Assembly: GCF_000090795.2 (NCBI RefSeq)
Contig: NW_003546248.1
Span: 112,146-176,145 of the forward strand
Reading direction: 5' to 3'
DNA: 64,000 nt
Origin: Amphimedon queenslandica
Lineage: Eukaryota > Porifera > Demospongiae > Haplosclerida > Niphatidae
The notes below the pieces were generated by a model. That model was not told where the DNA came from, searched no databases, and saw only the letters and a list, made by a program, of their open reading frames with translations. This document shows positions 53,055 through 64,000 of this stretch, in pieces. How positions within the stretch are numbered: the first letter of the stretch is position 1; the number at the start of each line of letters is the position of its first letter. The position numbers were made by a program, and so were the translations under genes.

Positions 53055-56000
53055 CTATCTATGATCGTGTAATCCAATAAAGTTTTCAAGTTCTGTGAAA
53101 TGTTCTTTAACTAAAGGTAGTGAATGTCTCCTAATGTTACTGTATACATTACACTGGGAGAGAGAGAAAGAGAGAGAATTAGTTATTGCTACAATAGAAG
53201 AATGCAACACATTACCACACCTTGATGTACGTGTACAGACAAACAAACAAAACTACATGTAATTTACCAGAAACAGATTTGCCTAATTACATGTATAACT
53301 CCACTTACTGATGTTGACAGCATTGTTTCATTAATACGTGACATGCTCCGCCCTCTATAATAATTCCGACACTGACCATGCCCACTTTCTTCCTCCCACT
53401 GTTTCCTGTGTAGGGTGGAACTGATTGGAATCACATGACCTTCCGTTGTAAATAAATAATTTGCTGAATGCTTGTTGATGACATGATCTGTATCAAATAA
53501 CTGCATGTAAGAGAGATAATTAATATTCCTGCATAACTGCTTTCATGAAGTATTAGTATTAGTATTAGTATTATTTCATAGTACTCATACCAGATATAAA
53601 TATTTGCACATTTCACTAAGAAAGAAACTCTCCATTCTGTCTTCCTTCTCTTTAGTAATGACATCATGAAGAGTAGCATAACCACATCTACACAAAATGA
53701 TAAGCAATTCCTCCTCTCTCTCTCACTCACTTGGCTTTCATGTGCTTGTTAATGCTGTTCAGGATATCAGTGCCAACATGTAAATAGAATGGATTATGGG
53801 TAGCCTGAATGAGTTAAGGAGATAGAAAGAGAGCTAGATGCAGGCTACAAGTCTACAATATACAGTAACTAGAAATTTTTTATGGCCCAAAATTTCTGTA
53901 AATATTGAAAAACTTAATCCCTACTCTTCTATTAAGCCACAGCAGGCAAAGTTACAAAAAAATTCTAGCTACATTTTGTATATACATGTAATATACACTA
54001 GGCTGACTTGATACAGTAAGTAGGTTGATTCTGCTAGTTCTGGTCTGAGTGGGTAGAATGATACAGATGGAGACTTTGCTTTCCAATCGTATCTCTCTGG
54101 GAGTGACTCATACTTCCTCCATAATGTATAATATAATGCGTGTGTACATATTGCTTCATCTAGGTCACCTGCTAATACCTAGAGATATTGGAATGTTATC
54201 ATTCTTGGGCTGTGTGATTATATTATACTTGCAGTCCAGCAAAAGATGCTGAGAGAGAGTCAAACCAGAAGTTATACAATTTACCGGAATTATAGTTTAC
54301 ATTAACATACAGTGGACTCTGGAGCCACTTATCGTTAATAATAATATCTAAACAACTGCAGCTGTAGAGAGAGAGAGAGGGATGGAGGTTGAGGAGTAGG
54401 TTAAATAATCTTACCATCCTTTTCTCATGTATTTCATTATATTTTTGTAAAATTCAGTAAACATTTCCAAGTCTTCTCTTTCGCCAAACAATATAAACGA
54501 CTAAAAATTAATCAAAAATAATGACGTAATGATAATAACAATAACAATAATTACTTTTAATAAATATTCGTAAAATGAATCAACTCCAGCACCAATCCCA
54601 CTCATAGGCCCAATCCAATCGCCACTATGAATATTAACGACATTACCTAAAAACCACACCTCTTCATTAATATTCATAGACACCAATAATTACCCACTAG
54701 ACCGGTCCGAGGGTGTCTAAGGTCCCAGAGAGTTCTCACTGCTCTCCTAGCAAGGTTCTCGTAGATGGGATCACCGACAAGCCTGCTCAATATTGAAAAC
54801 TCTAATATCAAAGAGCCAGCGCCAGCTGTACATGTTTCTGGTACGCCACCGGAAGGGACTCCATGACACAAATTAACCTATCATTATTTTAATTATTCAT
54901 TGATTATTATTTATTTACAATGCCACTCTATATAATGGACACTTATTAACAAGAAAGTTGCTCTGTTATACAGAGGTGCCCTTTATGTGGAGGTTATTTT
55001 ATACAGTAAGGAATGTTAATTGGTACACTAGGTGCTGTCTGTTAAATGGAGGTGTACACTATAGAGTGTCCATTAGAAGAGCCTACATATTGTGTTTATG
55101 TATTTATTTATTTCTTACTCGTGGGTGTGGTAGCCCAGTTGCAGTGTTTTCAAAAGCTGGTAGAAGTCTCTCCGCAAGATCATGAGCTACATGCAGTAAC
55201 TCATCACTGTAATGGAGTGGTCTGAAATCTCCTAATCTCTTATCAGCCTCAGTGATTATTAGGTGAGACGATAATAGCGAACCAATTACTCTAATATATT
55301 ATTAATTATATGTAAATATTGCCTTAACATCATTGTATGCTCTATACTAATTTAGCATGAGCTGTACGGATAATAATATCACTAATAAATTTATAATATT
55401 TAAATGATAATAATCAAGCAAAGTAATTGCAATAACATTGCTAAGAAATTATTATGATATTTAAGAAAAATGCTAAAATCAAGCCAAATGCAAATGTACT
55501 GTATAACTAGAAATTTTTGTGACTCAAAATTTCGGTTAATTTTGTGGATTAAAAAAAATTACAGAAATTTAATCCTCAAAAATTTTGGTACACAATTTAT
55601 TGGCCTATTTATATTAAAAGGCATGGTGAATTCACAAAAATAAAATCTACAAAAGCCATTTTGATGGCAATTCACAAAATTTCAGGCCACAGATATTTCT
55701 ATCTATATGGAATTAATAACTCTATAAACTAGTACACACTAAAGGCACATCTCTTTACCTTATGTTAGCTTCAAATACTTGTACAGTGGGGCAATGGTCA
55801 AAGGTTATGTTATGGGATATGTATTCAACAGCTTCCATGAACCGCTCGGAATCACCCATTACCTATTGGTGGGTGGGGCAATGGTTACCATAGTAACAGT
55901 CATAGTCTTACCACTAGAGTGCTGAGGGCATCAATTAGAGTAAGGGAATAATCACCCAAAGCATCGTTAATGTTGATATTAGAACTAAATAAATAAAATA

Positions 56001-56867
56001 TTCAAATTTTACAACATTTTGAGATGGTTCTACTCAGAAATGGACTTTCTTCAAAATTCGGCCAAAGACCATGGACATTTTTGCTTGTTACAAATTTCGT
56101 GACAATGGAACTAATGGTTTTTGCTTGTCACGGATTTCGTGACAATGGAACTAATGGTTTTTACTTATCATGAATTTCGTGACAATGGAACTAATGGTTT
56201 TTACTTGTCACAAATTTTGTGACAATGCAACAAATGGGTTTTTGCTTGTCACGGATTTTGTGACAATGGAACTGTGTAGAAAATTTGAGCTGATTCTGAT
56301 CAAAATTGTTTTTTTTACAAATTTATTAGTTGCTCAAAAATTGGCTGTGGTCTTTGGCAAAATTTTGCCAAAAATGAAAAGGAGAGAATTCTCCATTTAA
56401 AAAAAATTTTCAGATACATGTAATTTATATACAATAGTGTGTTGGTGTTGTTCATTAACTAACGGGTCATTCCAGTCGTGGCCACGCCCACTACAATGTA
56501 TCGGATCCAGTTCATCGTGAGGGAAGGCGTGTCTCATGTAATTATTGTACCCGTGATAAAACATTGCACGAGTTTCGTTGATCATTCTTAATCTCTCAGA
56601 CTCTGGAAAAGACTTGTGAACTGAAAAAATAATAACAACAGCAAATATAACAATTAAAATGTACACTATGCAATAATGGAATAAGAAATTCCCTTATAAT
56701 TATTGCTACTTGTTACCTATAGACGTCATTTGAACGTAGTATGACGTATTCCTGTTAGTTCTTACTGGCTGATAGTCGAACAGCATGTAAAGATGGGGTA
56801 GTATGCTCCATAGAGAGTTCATTGTTACTATCAGTAGGCACAATAAATCCCTACACCTTAACTCCAT
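53055..56867 (-). CDS. EDEM1: ER degradation-enhancing alpha-mannosidase-like protein (EDEM1-like)
   Basis: GH47 protein that trims mannose and routes misfolded glycoproteins to ERAD. N-terminal signal/anchor [20 protein letters not shown]. Landmarks are [183 protein letters not shown] and [10 protein letters not shown]. The end [20 protein letters not shown] parallels the EDEM1 terminus. Introns hold three MITE-like elements and a 40-bp minisatellite. The start is 114 bp from the FSIP1 stop. Confidence 0.93.
53862..53977. mobile_element. short MITE-like remnant, CTAGAAATTT subfamily
   Basis: CAGTAACTAGAAATTTTTTATGG at the left and AAAATTCTAGCTACATTTTG at the right. An internally deleted relative of 659-1050 in an EDEM1 intron. 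Confidence 0.5.
54921..55072. mobile_element. MITE-like element, CACTCTATA termini
   Basis: About 150 bp with inverted ends CACTCTATATAATGGACAC and GTGTACACTATAGAGTG. Relative of 16889-17036, in an EDEM1 intron. Confidence 0.75.
55498..55712. mobile_element. MITE-like element, CTAGAAATTT subfamily
   Basis: About 215 bp. The left end TACTGTATAACTAGAAATTT resembles the ends of 659-1050; the right end carries GGCCACAGATATTTCTATC. In an EDEM1 intron. Confidence 0.65.
56030..56410 (-). repeat. family B fragment flanking a 40-bp minisatellite
   Basis: Family B sequence (GAGCTGATTCTGATC, AGAGAATTCTCC) is interrupted at 56078-56275 by five 40-bp tandem units containing TTGTCACG-GATTT-CGTGACAA, an 8-bp inverted repeat. 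Confidence 0.8.
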
Positions 56868-56981
56868 TAGCCACACCTCCAATTTCAGCCACGCCCAATC
56901 CCAGCCCCACCTAATTTTTTATGCAAAAAAAATAAAATTATTTTTTATTATTAAGTGATAAATGCCTATTGTTTGATTGTA

Positions 56982-58658
56982 TTAATCATTTTCTGTGAGA
57001 GAGAGGGAAGTATTTTGTTCCATTAAACTTTGCTTGACTAGATATTGTATTTGCTCATCTGATAATGAAATAATTTCCTATAAAAATTGATGCCAACAGC
57101 TCAATAATAATGTAATATACTCTCTTCTCTCTCTCTTTTACCTCTTCTGTTTCTTTGTCTTGCACCTTGTTTTTCATACTTTCTAACTGTTTCTCAATCT
57201 CAGCTAATCTGCTCAACTCTGACCTGGTCTCATGCAACTCAAGCAAAATCTTATCCCCATAAGACATCTATCAAAACCATTAGAGTGCATTATAATTATC
57301 AACAAACTTACCTTCTTCAATAAAGATTCATCATTCTCTTCTACTTTTGAAGACATTGCTGGTACTAAACTGCCTAACTTACTAATAGCAAGAGTAACAT
57401 AATTTGAGGTGAATAATTAGTGTAATATTTCAATGTACTACTTGTCTATTTCATCAAGAGCTTTGAGGTCTTTCATTGAGTAAGTATATCCTAATTCTTC
57501 CTCTTTCTCTTCTCCCTCCTCCTCCTCCTCCTCTAGTCCTTCTCTCTCCCTTCCTTCTTCTTCCTCCTCCAGTAGTTTCTCCAAGTGTTTCTTCTCTTCT
57601 TCAGTCATAGCTAAAACCTCAGATGCCTGACCAGCCAACTATAGCAATGAAATAATAATCATTTATTTCATTGTTACAAGTGACCTCTTTATTTCTGGAT
57701 ATGAATCTTGGCAATGGTTGCTTCTGATGCTTTCCATCTGGTGTTGTTTGAGTCTCAGACTCTGGTTCCTGTTCCATGGTATGGGTATCAGTCTCGACCT
57801 CAATGCACTCCACTCTTAAATCATCTAATAGTAACAATAATAATAATAGAAATAAAGAAAAGACTGACCTTTTTCTTGTGGCTGTGTTTCAAACAATGGT
57901 GGTATGACATTACTATTAATATTATTTGTTCCTCCATCACTGCCTTCAAGTGAAAGCCTCTGTCTCTTTACATCTCTCTCCCTCTAAAAATAATGAAAAA
58001 ATAAATTAATGAATAAAAATGATAAAATCTTACTTTAGCCAGTTCGGCAAGTCTGCTGTCTAATCGCTTCATTTTAGTTATTGCTCTCTTTATTTTTGCA
58101 GCCATTTCGTCTTCTTCTCTCTCAGCAGCTTCCCTTTCATTAGCAAGATATTCATTAGAAATAGGTGATGGAAGAGAAGTAGAGATAGGGACTTTAACAC
58201 TGTTGTTTTGTTTTTCTGCAATCTCCCTGTTAACCGTATCAGCAAGATCATGTAATCTTTTATAAAAATCGTCAGGCGATGTGAATATTATATCAGCCAT
58301 GCTTCCTTCCAGACTATTATCGTCATCACGGTCATCACCAGTTGAGCCTTCTTGACGAAAAGGAACTAAAATAATATTAATAATTTCTATTTTGTGATTA
58401 CAATAAATTACGATCTGGAGTCAGTCTTTCCAATTGAGACCTCCTTTCAGACTATATAAAATATTAATAACAGTAACATTCAAGTTTAAAAATTACTTTT
58501 CCTGTCCTTTCTCTGCTTGGTTCATACATTTCAATGCTATTTTTAAATTAGCAATAAATTTTCAATTATTTAAAAATGTTATTTCACCTTCCTTTATCTA
58601 GCAGCTCCATCTTGTTGTGAGGCAAGTCTCCTTTTCCCTCCTCTCCCTCTGACGCCAT
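56982..58658 (-). CDS. FSIP1: fibrous sheath-interacting protein 1 homologue
   Basis: Coiled-coil protein associated with sperm flagella in mammals. It starts MASEGEEGKGDLPHNKMELL. Conserved blocks are AKIKRAITKMKRLDSRLAEL with REREVKRQRL, then TEEEKKHLEKLLEEEEEG, GYTYSMKDLKALDEIDKKLG, SYGDKILLELHETRSELSRL, AEIEKQLESMKNKVQ and SLSDEQIQYLVKQSLMEQ, in the same order as human FSIP1. It is shorter than the human protein and ends SLTEND soon after the last block, lacking the long vertebrate C-terminus. Its promoter is shared with NDUFB11. Confidence 0.85.
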
Positions 58659-58710
58659 TTTATAAGGTAGGCGTGACTTAGATCTAAGTGGGCGTGTCTA
58701 ATAAACAAAA
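58659..58710. promoter_or_regulatory. divergent FSIP1/NDUFB11 promoter, 52 bp
   Basis: The shortest divergent gap in the window. Both ATGs are YY1-like (TAAAATGGCG and AAAAATGGCC). No NRF1 palindrome is present. Confidence 0.6.
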
Positions 58711-59228
58711 ATGGCCGCAATAAGAGAAGTCAGTAAGGCATGGCGTCCAATATCACTCCTTCCAAGATCCTTTGGTAATGGAGTTAGGCCCTATTCAACA
58801 GGAGGAGGAGAACCGCCTAATGGCTTTCTTTTCAATGAAAAAGTAAAGAAAAGAAAGAAAATATAATAAATAATTTATTTATTATTTTTGTGTAGCCATT
58901 GCTGCCTGGAGAAAAGAGAAAATGGGAGAGTTGGGAGAAGCCCTGGTATATTGGTATGGGCCTCAACTTTTTGTTGGTGTTAGGGATATGCATATGGAAA
59001 CCAAACACTAGGTAAACAGACTAATCAATGGATGACCAATAAACAGCTCACACCTCCAGTGTGGCGTAGTAATATTTATAATTAGTTGACATTCTTGCAT
59101 ATAAATAAATGCCATAGTATTCATCACCTGGTAATCTCAATGTTTTGTTTATTAGTGTTAGTTCTTGGGGTCATCAGAAAGCATTGCAAAGATTAGAAGG
59201 AGATAGCACTTCGGAGAGCACGGAATAA
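58711..59228 (+). CDS. NDUFB11: complex I subunit NDUFB11 (ESSS)
   Basis: Three exons, about 106 residues. N-terminal presequence MAAIREVSKAWRPISLLPRS; then GFLFNEKPLLPGEKRKWESW, EKPWYIGMGLNFLLVLGICI (one membrane helix), and KPNTSVSSWGHQKALQRLEG. The FNE.P..PG.KR..E.WE block and the KP.TS...W...A..R terminus match the ESSS family of fungi and plants better than the mammalian form. Role: structural subunit of the complex I membrane arm. Confidence 0.8.
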
Positions 59229-59356
59229 AGCAAGTAGAATTAATAACCATCAATAACTATTAGTAATTATTAATAACCAATAGTATCTCATTGTTATAAA
59301 AATGATAATAATAATAATAAAAATATTAAAACATGAACCAGTATAGGTATTGACTG

Positions 59357-62024
59357 TCATACTCTTGAAGCTGAGAGGGTTAGTGGTATTACTTTACTTC
59401 GTTCCTCTTCTTCTTGATATCGCTCCAGCTTTTGACTGATGTCGAGTTTCTGTTTTATAGCTCTTTGGAGATAAACATCCAACAACTTGGCTTCACTTCT
59501 TAGCCGATTGCTCTCACTCTTTGCCTCATCAATCTTTCTCTTTAATTTGCTTATTTCACCGAGATATTCCTGACATCTTTTAGACGTGAGAGCACAAAGA
59601 CTTGTCTGATCGTCCCTTTCTTTCCGAAGTGTCTTTAACTTATTCTTAAACTGATTGATCTCAGCTTCATGGCTCCTAGCTTGCCCCTCTAGCTTGCTCT
59701 TTAAGCTACTAACAGTGACCTCACCTGTAGTCTGCCTTGCTTTCATTATGGTTCGTAGTTGGGTTACCTCTTCAGTCCTATTGGCTAGTTTAGCTCTTAG
59801 TTTATTTATAATGACTTCCATCTCTTTGCTATCATCAGTTTTATCGCCCTCACTGTTGCTTGAAGGGCCTTTCCGTGGAGACTGAAAAGGACTGTTAACC
59901 ACGCTTCCCATTCCCTCGGCAATCCCATTCCCATGAATACCCTTTCCATTAGCTAGCAGTGGCTGTTCTGTTGATTGCTTCAGACTATGTTGTAACATGT
60001 TCTTAGTGAATGATTCTAGTGGTGACCACATTGATTGTAATAGATCCTTCAGTTGAATGACTTCAGTTAGACACTGACTCTCTCTATTTATTGCAATAGA
60101 TTTACTCTTTTCTTCAACTCCTTGACCTATTATTATAGTATATCCCTCCTCACTGGTTCTGCTGTTTTCTGTAGTACCTGTCCTTGCATTGGGTAGCTGT
60201 TGTTGCTGTAAGCTATTGATTGCTTTGTGAAGATTATTCATGCCGTCCTTCATTAGATCCAACTCATCCCTTGAAGATAATAGGATTGTCTCCAGTTTCT
60301 CTCTTGTTCCTGTTGCATTCATTAATTTATCTTCGATCTCGCTCAGTCGTGATTTCAACTCTCCCTTCTTAGCCTGTTCCTCTCTCAGCTCTTTCATTAA
60401 TTGTTCTAATTGTGTTTGAGAGCTTTCCTTAAATCGTGTCATTTCATCTTTGATCCCGTCAGCTTCAATCTCCAGCGACACTTTCTCTCCATTCAACGAA
60501 TTAATTTTATTGTTGAGCTGATGAACTATTTCTTTCTTAGCCTCCAGTTCGTCTCTGAGACTATTGAGGTCAGTCTCGTGAGTGTCGGCCAGTTCTTGAT
60601 GTTTGTTTTTCCATTTATCAACGTCGCTCAAAATGGCCGACACTTGTCCCTCAAGCTCCTCCTTCTCTCTTGCTAATAATGAATTCTTGCTTTCTAGTTC
60701 CGCTATCACTTCATCCTGATGGGTGTGGCTTGAGTCTTCTTCAGACGACATTAAAGAGTTTTGTAATTCACTTAACAGACTAGGCATTTCTTTAGATGTG
60801 TGGGCGGTAAAAGGGGTGGAGCTTTGAATTTCGGTTGGAGACGTTGGAACGGAAGTTGTGACCATGTCGTCCGATACTGCTACTCTCTTTAATAAAGCTA
60901 CACCCCTAGCCACACCTTCTCTGTTAGGTGTAATAAACGTGTCTTTCCTCAGTTTAGTTTCGAGTAAACTCTTGGCCTCTCTCTCTTCGTTCAGAGCCTC
61001 ATAAACTTCCTTTGTCTGCTGCTCTAAGTCATCCTTTTCATGTACTATACTATCATAATGATCTTGTAGCGATGATAGCTCCATTTGTAACGAATTATTG
61101 GCTTCAGTGAGACTTTGAAGTTCTTCTTTGTACTGTGACAGCTGTAAGAGTTTTGGTCTTGCTCTATCCACTTCGTGTCTTAGGCTGTCTAGTTCTCCCT
61201 CCATAGTGATCTCTCTCTTCTTGTAGCCTCTCAGCTCTTCATTGACAGTACTGTAGTCCTTCTTTATTCTAAAGAGAATGATAAAAACCCTCTACATACA
61301 CGTACATGTACAATGTACATTACTTTTCATTTTCATTGCTAAGTGCAGTATTTCCCTCCATGAGGTAGTCAAGTTGCGATGAAGTCTTCTTCAATTGTCT
61401 CTCCAGTCCTCTTCTCTCCTCCTCCAACTGCACAGTCTTCCTTGTCATTTCTTTCTCTCTCTCTTCCATCTCGACCAGGAGCGTTTCTCTCTGCCTCTCG
61501 AGATCTTTTATGCGCTTTTCGTAATCTCTCGATACTGATCTTATAGTCTGTGAATAAAAGGAGGAATATAATAAAGGAGGAATAGGACTATACTCACAGT
61601 AGCTGATTTCTCTAGTTCTTGTTTTGTTGTTTCGTAGAGCGATGTCAACTCTTCGTTTCTATACTGTAGTTGCTGCTTCTCCTCCAACAGTACTAACCCA
61701 TATTCAGCTGCTTTGGCTCTCTCTTCATTTGCCTAAATACCAACAATTATGATAATAACATGAAAGTACTCTTTATTGATCATAATAACATTACTACTAA
61801 TAATTAATCTAATGATAGTAATAATGAGAGAGAGGAAAATGAGGTTTAAAGATAATAATGATTATGGTAATGATTGTAATGAGAGAGAGGAAAGGAAGGT
61901 GTACAATACATACCTTCATAAAGTCGTTATTAATAATCTCCAGCTCATTCTTGAGTCTCTCAACCACTCCCTTGTCTTCTTGGCCTCCTATCACTTCCCT
62001 GCCATTGAGTACACTTGCTTCCAT
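59357..62024 (-). CDS. BICD: Bicaudal-D dynein adaptor
   Basis: Coiled-coil adaptor that links dynein-dynactin to cargo. It starts MEASVLNGREVIGG at 62024. The CC1 box reads RAKAAEYGLVLLEEKQQL, with the A-A-x-x-G motif that contacts dynein light intermediate chain. A long coiled coil follows; most of the protein is in one 615-codon exon (59357-61204). The C-terminal cargo-binding coil has LKTLRKERDDQTSLCALTSK, RCQEYLGEISKLKRKI and LLDVYLQRAIKQKLDISQKL, matching the BICD C-terminus in spacing. It ends LTLSASRV. The middle is less conserved, with Ser/Thr-rich linkers (VPTSPTEIQSSTPF). Confidence 0.9.
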
Positions 62025-62836
62025 GACAACTAATGGGAACAATGACCCATTTATATAGAGCAAATGTAGTCACAATAATAATACAAGACTAATAAAAGTG
62101 GTTAGTCTAAACTGATAGTGTTGTTTGTGTGTATCTTAAAGCAAGCTGTTGCAATTAGTGGGTAATCTTGTTAAGGAAACACAAGTGGGATTTATAAGGT
62201 AATTATATGCCATACTCTCCTCCTTATGTCACATACATGCACGTATGTGCATAATCTTTATGCTACTCTATCTATAATCTCTCTCCTCTTTTGGTAATGT
62301 CCTAGTCCCCTCAGTCTTTCTGTGGTTAACTTTTACTATCAACACAGAAACCATTAAAGTTAAATACATTCAGTACACTACTCTTCCTCTAGCAACTATA
62401 CATCTATGACATTATAACATTTAAGACTGTTATTATAGTATTGTCAGTTAATGGTCCATACTGCAATATTACTTATATCAACCATATACAATAACAGAGA
62501 TAAGTGCTATTAGAATAATAAAATAGAAAACGTATTTAGTACTTACTCCACACTGGTGCCTTCAATAGTCCAAGAGGTAGCTTCAATAAATAAAAATAAA
62601 TAAGTAGAGAAGGATAAGAGAGGAGAGAAGAGATGGAACAGAAGAGATGGAACAGAAGAGAATGGTCGTGACGCTTTTTGCCTAAAAATGCACTTCTAGC
62701 CACGCCCCTCGAGTTATTCGAAACCGCCTCCGCCATAACCCCCAAAAGGGTGGGGCTGGTCTGCAGCAAAGCGCAGATCCGCCCTTTAGCACAGCAACAA
62801 CTTTTGAAGTCTTCTCTCTCTCTCTTCATTTATATA
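62025..62836. promoter_or_regulatory. BICD/APPL divergent interval with likely BICD leader exon
   Basis: Between opposed start codons. On the minus strand, GTGTGGA followed by GTAAGTAC near 62545 is a strong splice donor, so a non-coding BICD leader exon probably lies just to its right. No TATA, NRF1 or CRE motif was seen. The open frame at 62536-62829 lacks protein-like features. Confidence 0.4.
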
Positions 62837-64000
62837 ATGCCTGGTGGAAGCAGCAAGAAATTGGATCTTAATGAAGCCCTGGAAGATTCTCCACAAGTTA
62901 GTTGATCTAAATCTATTTGGTTTAACGTCTCTTCTGATAGACACAGGCACTAGCTGGTGCCATGGAGTCTTCCATTAGTTCACTGAGAGATTTTGTGTCC
63001 CAATTGAAAGACACTTGCCAAACACTTCACTCACAACAAGTGAGATAATGCAACTGTTATATCATTGTTNNNNNNNNNNNNNNNNNNNNNNNNNNNNNNN
63101 NNNNNNNNNNNNNNNNNNNNNNNNNNNNNNNNNNNNNNNNNNNNNNNNNNNNNNNNNNNNNNNNNNNNNNNNNNNNNNNNNNNNNNNNNNNNNNNNNNNN
63201 NNNNNNNNNNNNNNNNNNNNNNNNNNNNNNNNNNNNNNNNNNNNNNNNNNNNNNNNNNNNNNNNNNNNNNNNNNTGCCAATGATGCTCTTTCTGCAGCTT
63301 GCATATTTCAAGATGGGCCATGAAATATTAACTGATGAAGTTGGGAAGTTCTTGACAATGCTAAATGTTGAAATTCAAAAGTAAATAACAAATAAATAGA
63401 TAAATGGATAATAGCCATACCTTATACAGAGTGAGGAGTGAGTATGAACAGCTATCAAAGAGCCAGAAATCAATTGCTGCATATTTGGAACAGCAATCAG
63501 CTCAGATATGTATACCTGATCCAGACCCATCAGGTACTATAACTAATATTGTTAATTGGTGTTCATGCTATATGGTAACAGATCCATTTGTTGAGTATCA
63601 GCCAGCCAATCTCCAGTTGCAGAGTAAATCAGGATACCTAATGTACAGACAGTAAGATGACATTAAATATTGTACATGCATGATGTATCATAACTAGACA
63701 AGGATCAAAATGGGAGAGGATATATTTCTATACAAAAGAACACTTGCTTTACTGGCAGCATCTGAACAGAGTTAGTAACAAAAACCATGAATTATGAATT
63801 CTATTATTATCATTGCTATTGTTAGGCTGCTGAGATATTATTGGACTTGACAGCAGCTGGGGTGGATGCTTCATCAACTGATATTGATGACAGACGATAC
63901 GCATTTCAAATAATAACAGTACAACAAACTCAACAGGGAGGAGGAATGAGAAAGTAACAGTATAAAAGCATAACAAAATATAATAAATAATATTCTCTAG
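62837..64000 (+). CDS. APPL: APPL BAR-PH adaptor, 5' part, interrupted by gap and window edge
   Basis: Rab5 effector on early endosomes. It starts MPGGSSKKLDLNEALEDSPQ, spliced to TQALAGAMESSISSLRDFVS; human APPL1 has the same LEDSPQT opening. After the gap come LAYFKMGHEILTDEVGKFL (end of the BAR domain), RSEYEQLSKSQKSIAAYLEQ, the linker ICIPDPDPSG, and the PH-domain start SGYLMYRQ, GSKWERIYFYTKEHLL, DDRRYAFQIITVQ. The C-terminal PTB domain lies off the right edge. APPL1 versus APPL2 cannot be decided. Confidence 0.9.
63070..63274. other. assembly gap (205 N)
   Basis: A run of N inside the APPL BAR-domain exons; sequence resumes just before the splice acceptor at 63288. Confidence 1.

Noticed and set aside
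62536-62829. 97-residue minus-strand frame upstream of BICD
   Set aside because: No family resemblance and not ATG-supported by context; the region is better explained as a BICD leader exon and promoter.

Overview
This 64 kb window is nuclear DNA from a compact animal genome, probably a demosponge close to Amphimedon queenslandica. That identification is inferred from four traits: AT-rich DNA, mostly very short GT-AG introns, nearly touching genes, and metazoan families (adhesion GPCR, ADAM10, BICD, APPL, CEP41, FSIP1). No bacterial, CRISPR or tRNA features were seen. All gene calls come from reading spliced exons by eye against remembered family patterns; no search was run.

Layout, left to right (strand): MON2 (-, runs off the left edge), TRMU (+), a histidine phosphatase (+), succinate-semialdehyde dehydrogenase ALDH5A1 (-), an adhesion GPCR with a mucin-like stalk (+), AP4B1 (-), MRPS25/mS25 (+), a leishmanolysin-family protein that has lost all zinc ligands (-), MCM10 (-), SETD6-like (+), SLC25A3 (-), PFKFB (+), LTA4H (+), CEP41 (-), an intronless cysteine-rich nuclear-type protein (+), omega-class GST (-), ADAM10 (-), a probable GPI-anchored secreted protein (+), EDEM1-like mannosidase (-), FSIP1 (-), NDUFB11/ESSS (+), Bicaudal-D (-), and APPL (+, runs off the right edge and is interrupted by an assembly gap). 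That is 23 genes. Nine neighbouring pairs are head-to-head, with start codons 52 to about 810 bp apart.

The genes do not form a pathway. Loose themes are mitochondrial function (TRMU, ALDH5A1, mS25, SLC25A3, NDUFB11), membrane traffic and the endosomal/ER system (MON2, AP4B1, EDEM1, BICD, APPL), and cilium or cytoskeleton (CEP41, FSIP1). Shared regulation is suggested by three perfect 12-bp NRF1-type palindromes in divergent promoters, a CRE plus two E-boxes between MON2 and TRMU, and YY1-like AANATGGC sequences that contain many start codons.

Introns hold most of the repeats. There is a ~177-bp satellite-like unit with dispersed relatives, several MITE-like families with clear terminal inverted repeats, short minisatellites, and long AAT/ATT, CT and TA tracts. 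The most unusual items are the zinc-site-less M8 pseudoprotease, the intronless multi-CxxC protein behind a TATA box, the overlapping TRMU/phosphatase boundary, the shortened mS25, and a repeat superfamily whose units share a core but carry different palindromes.
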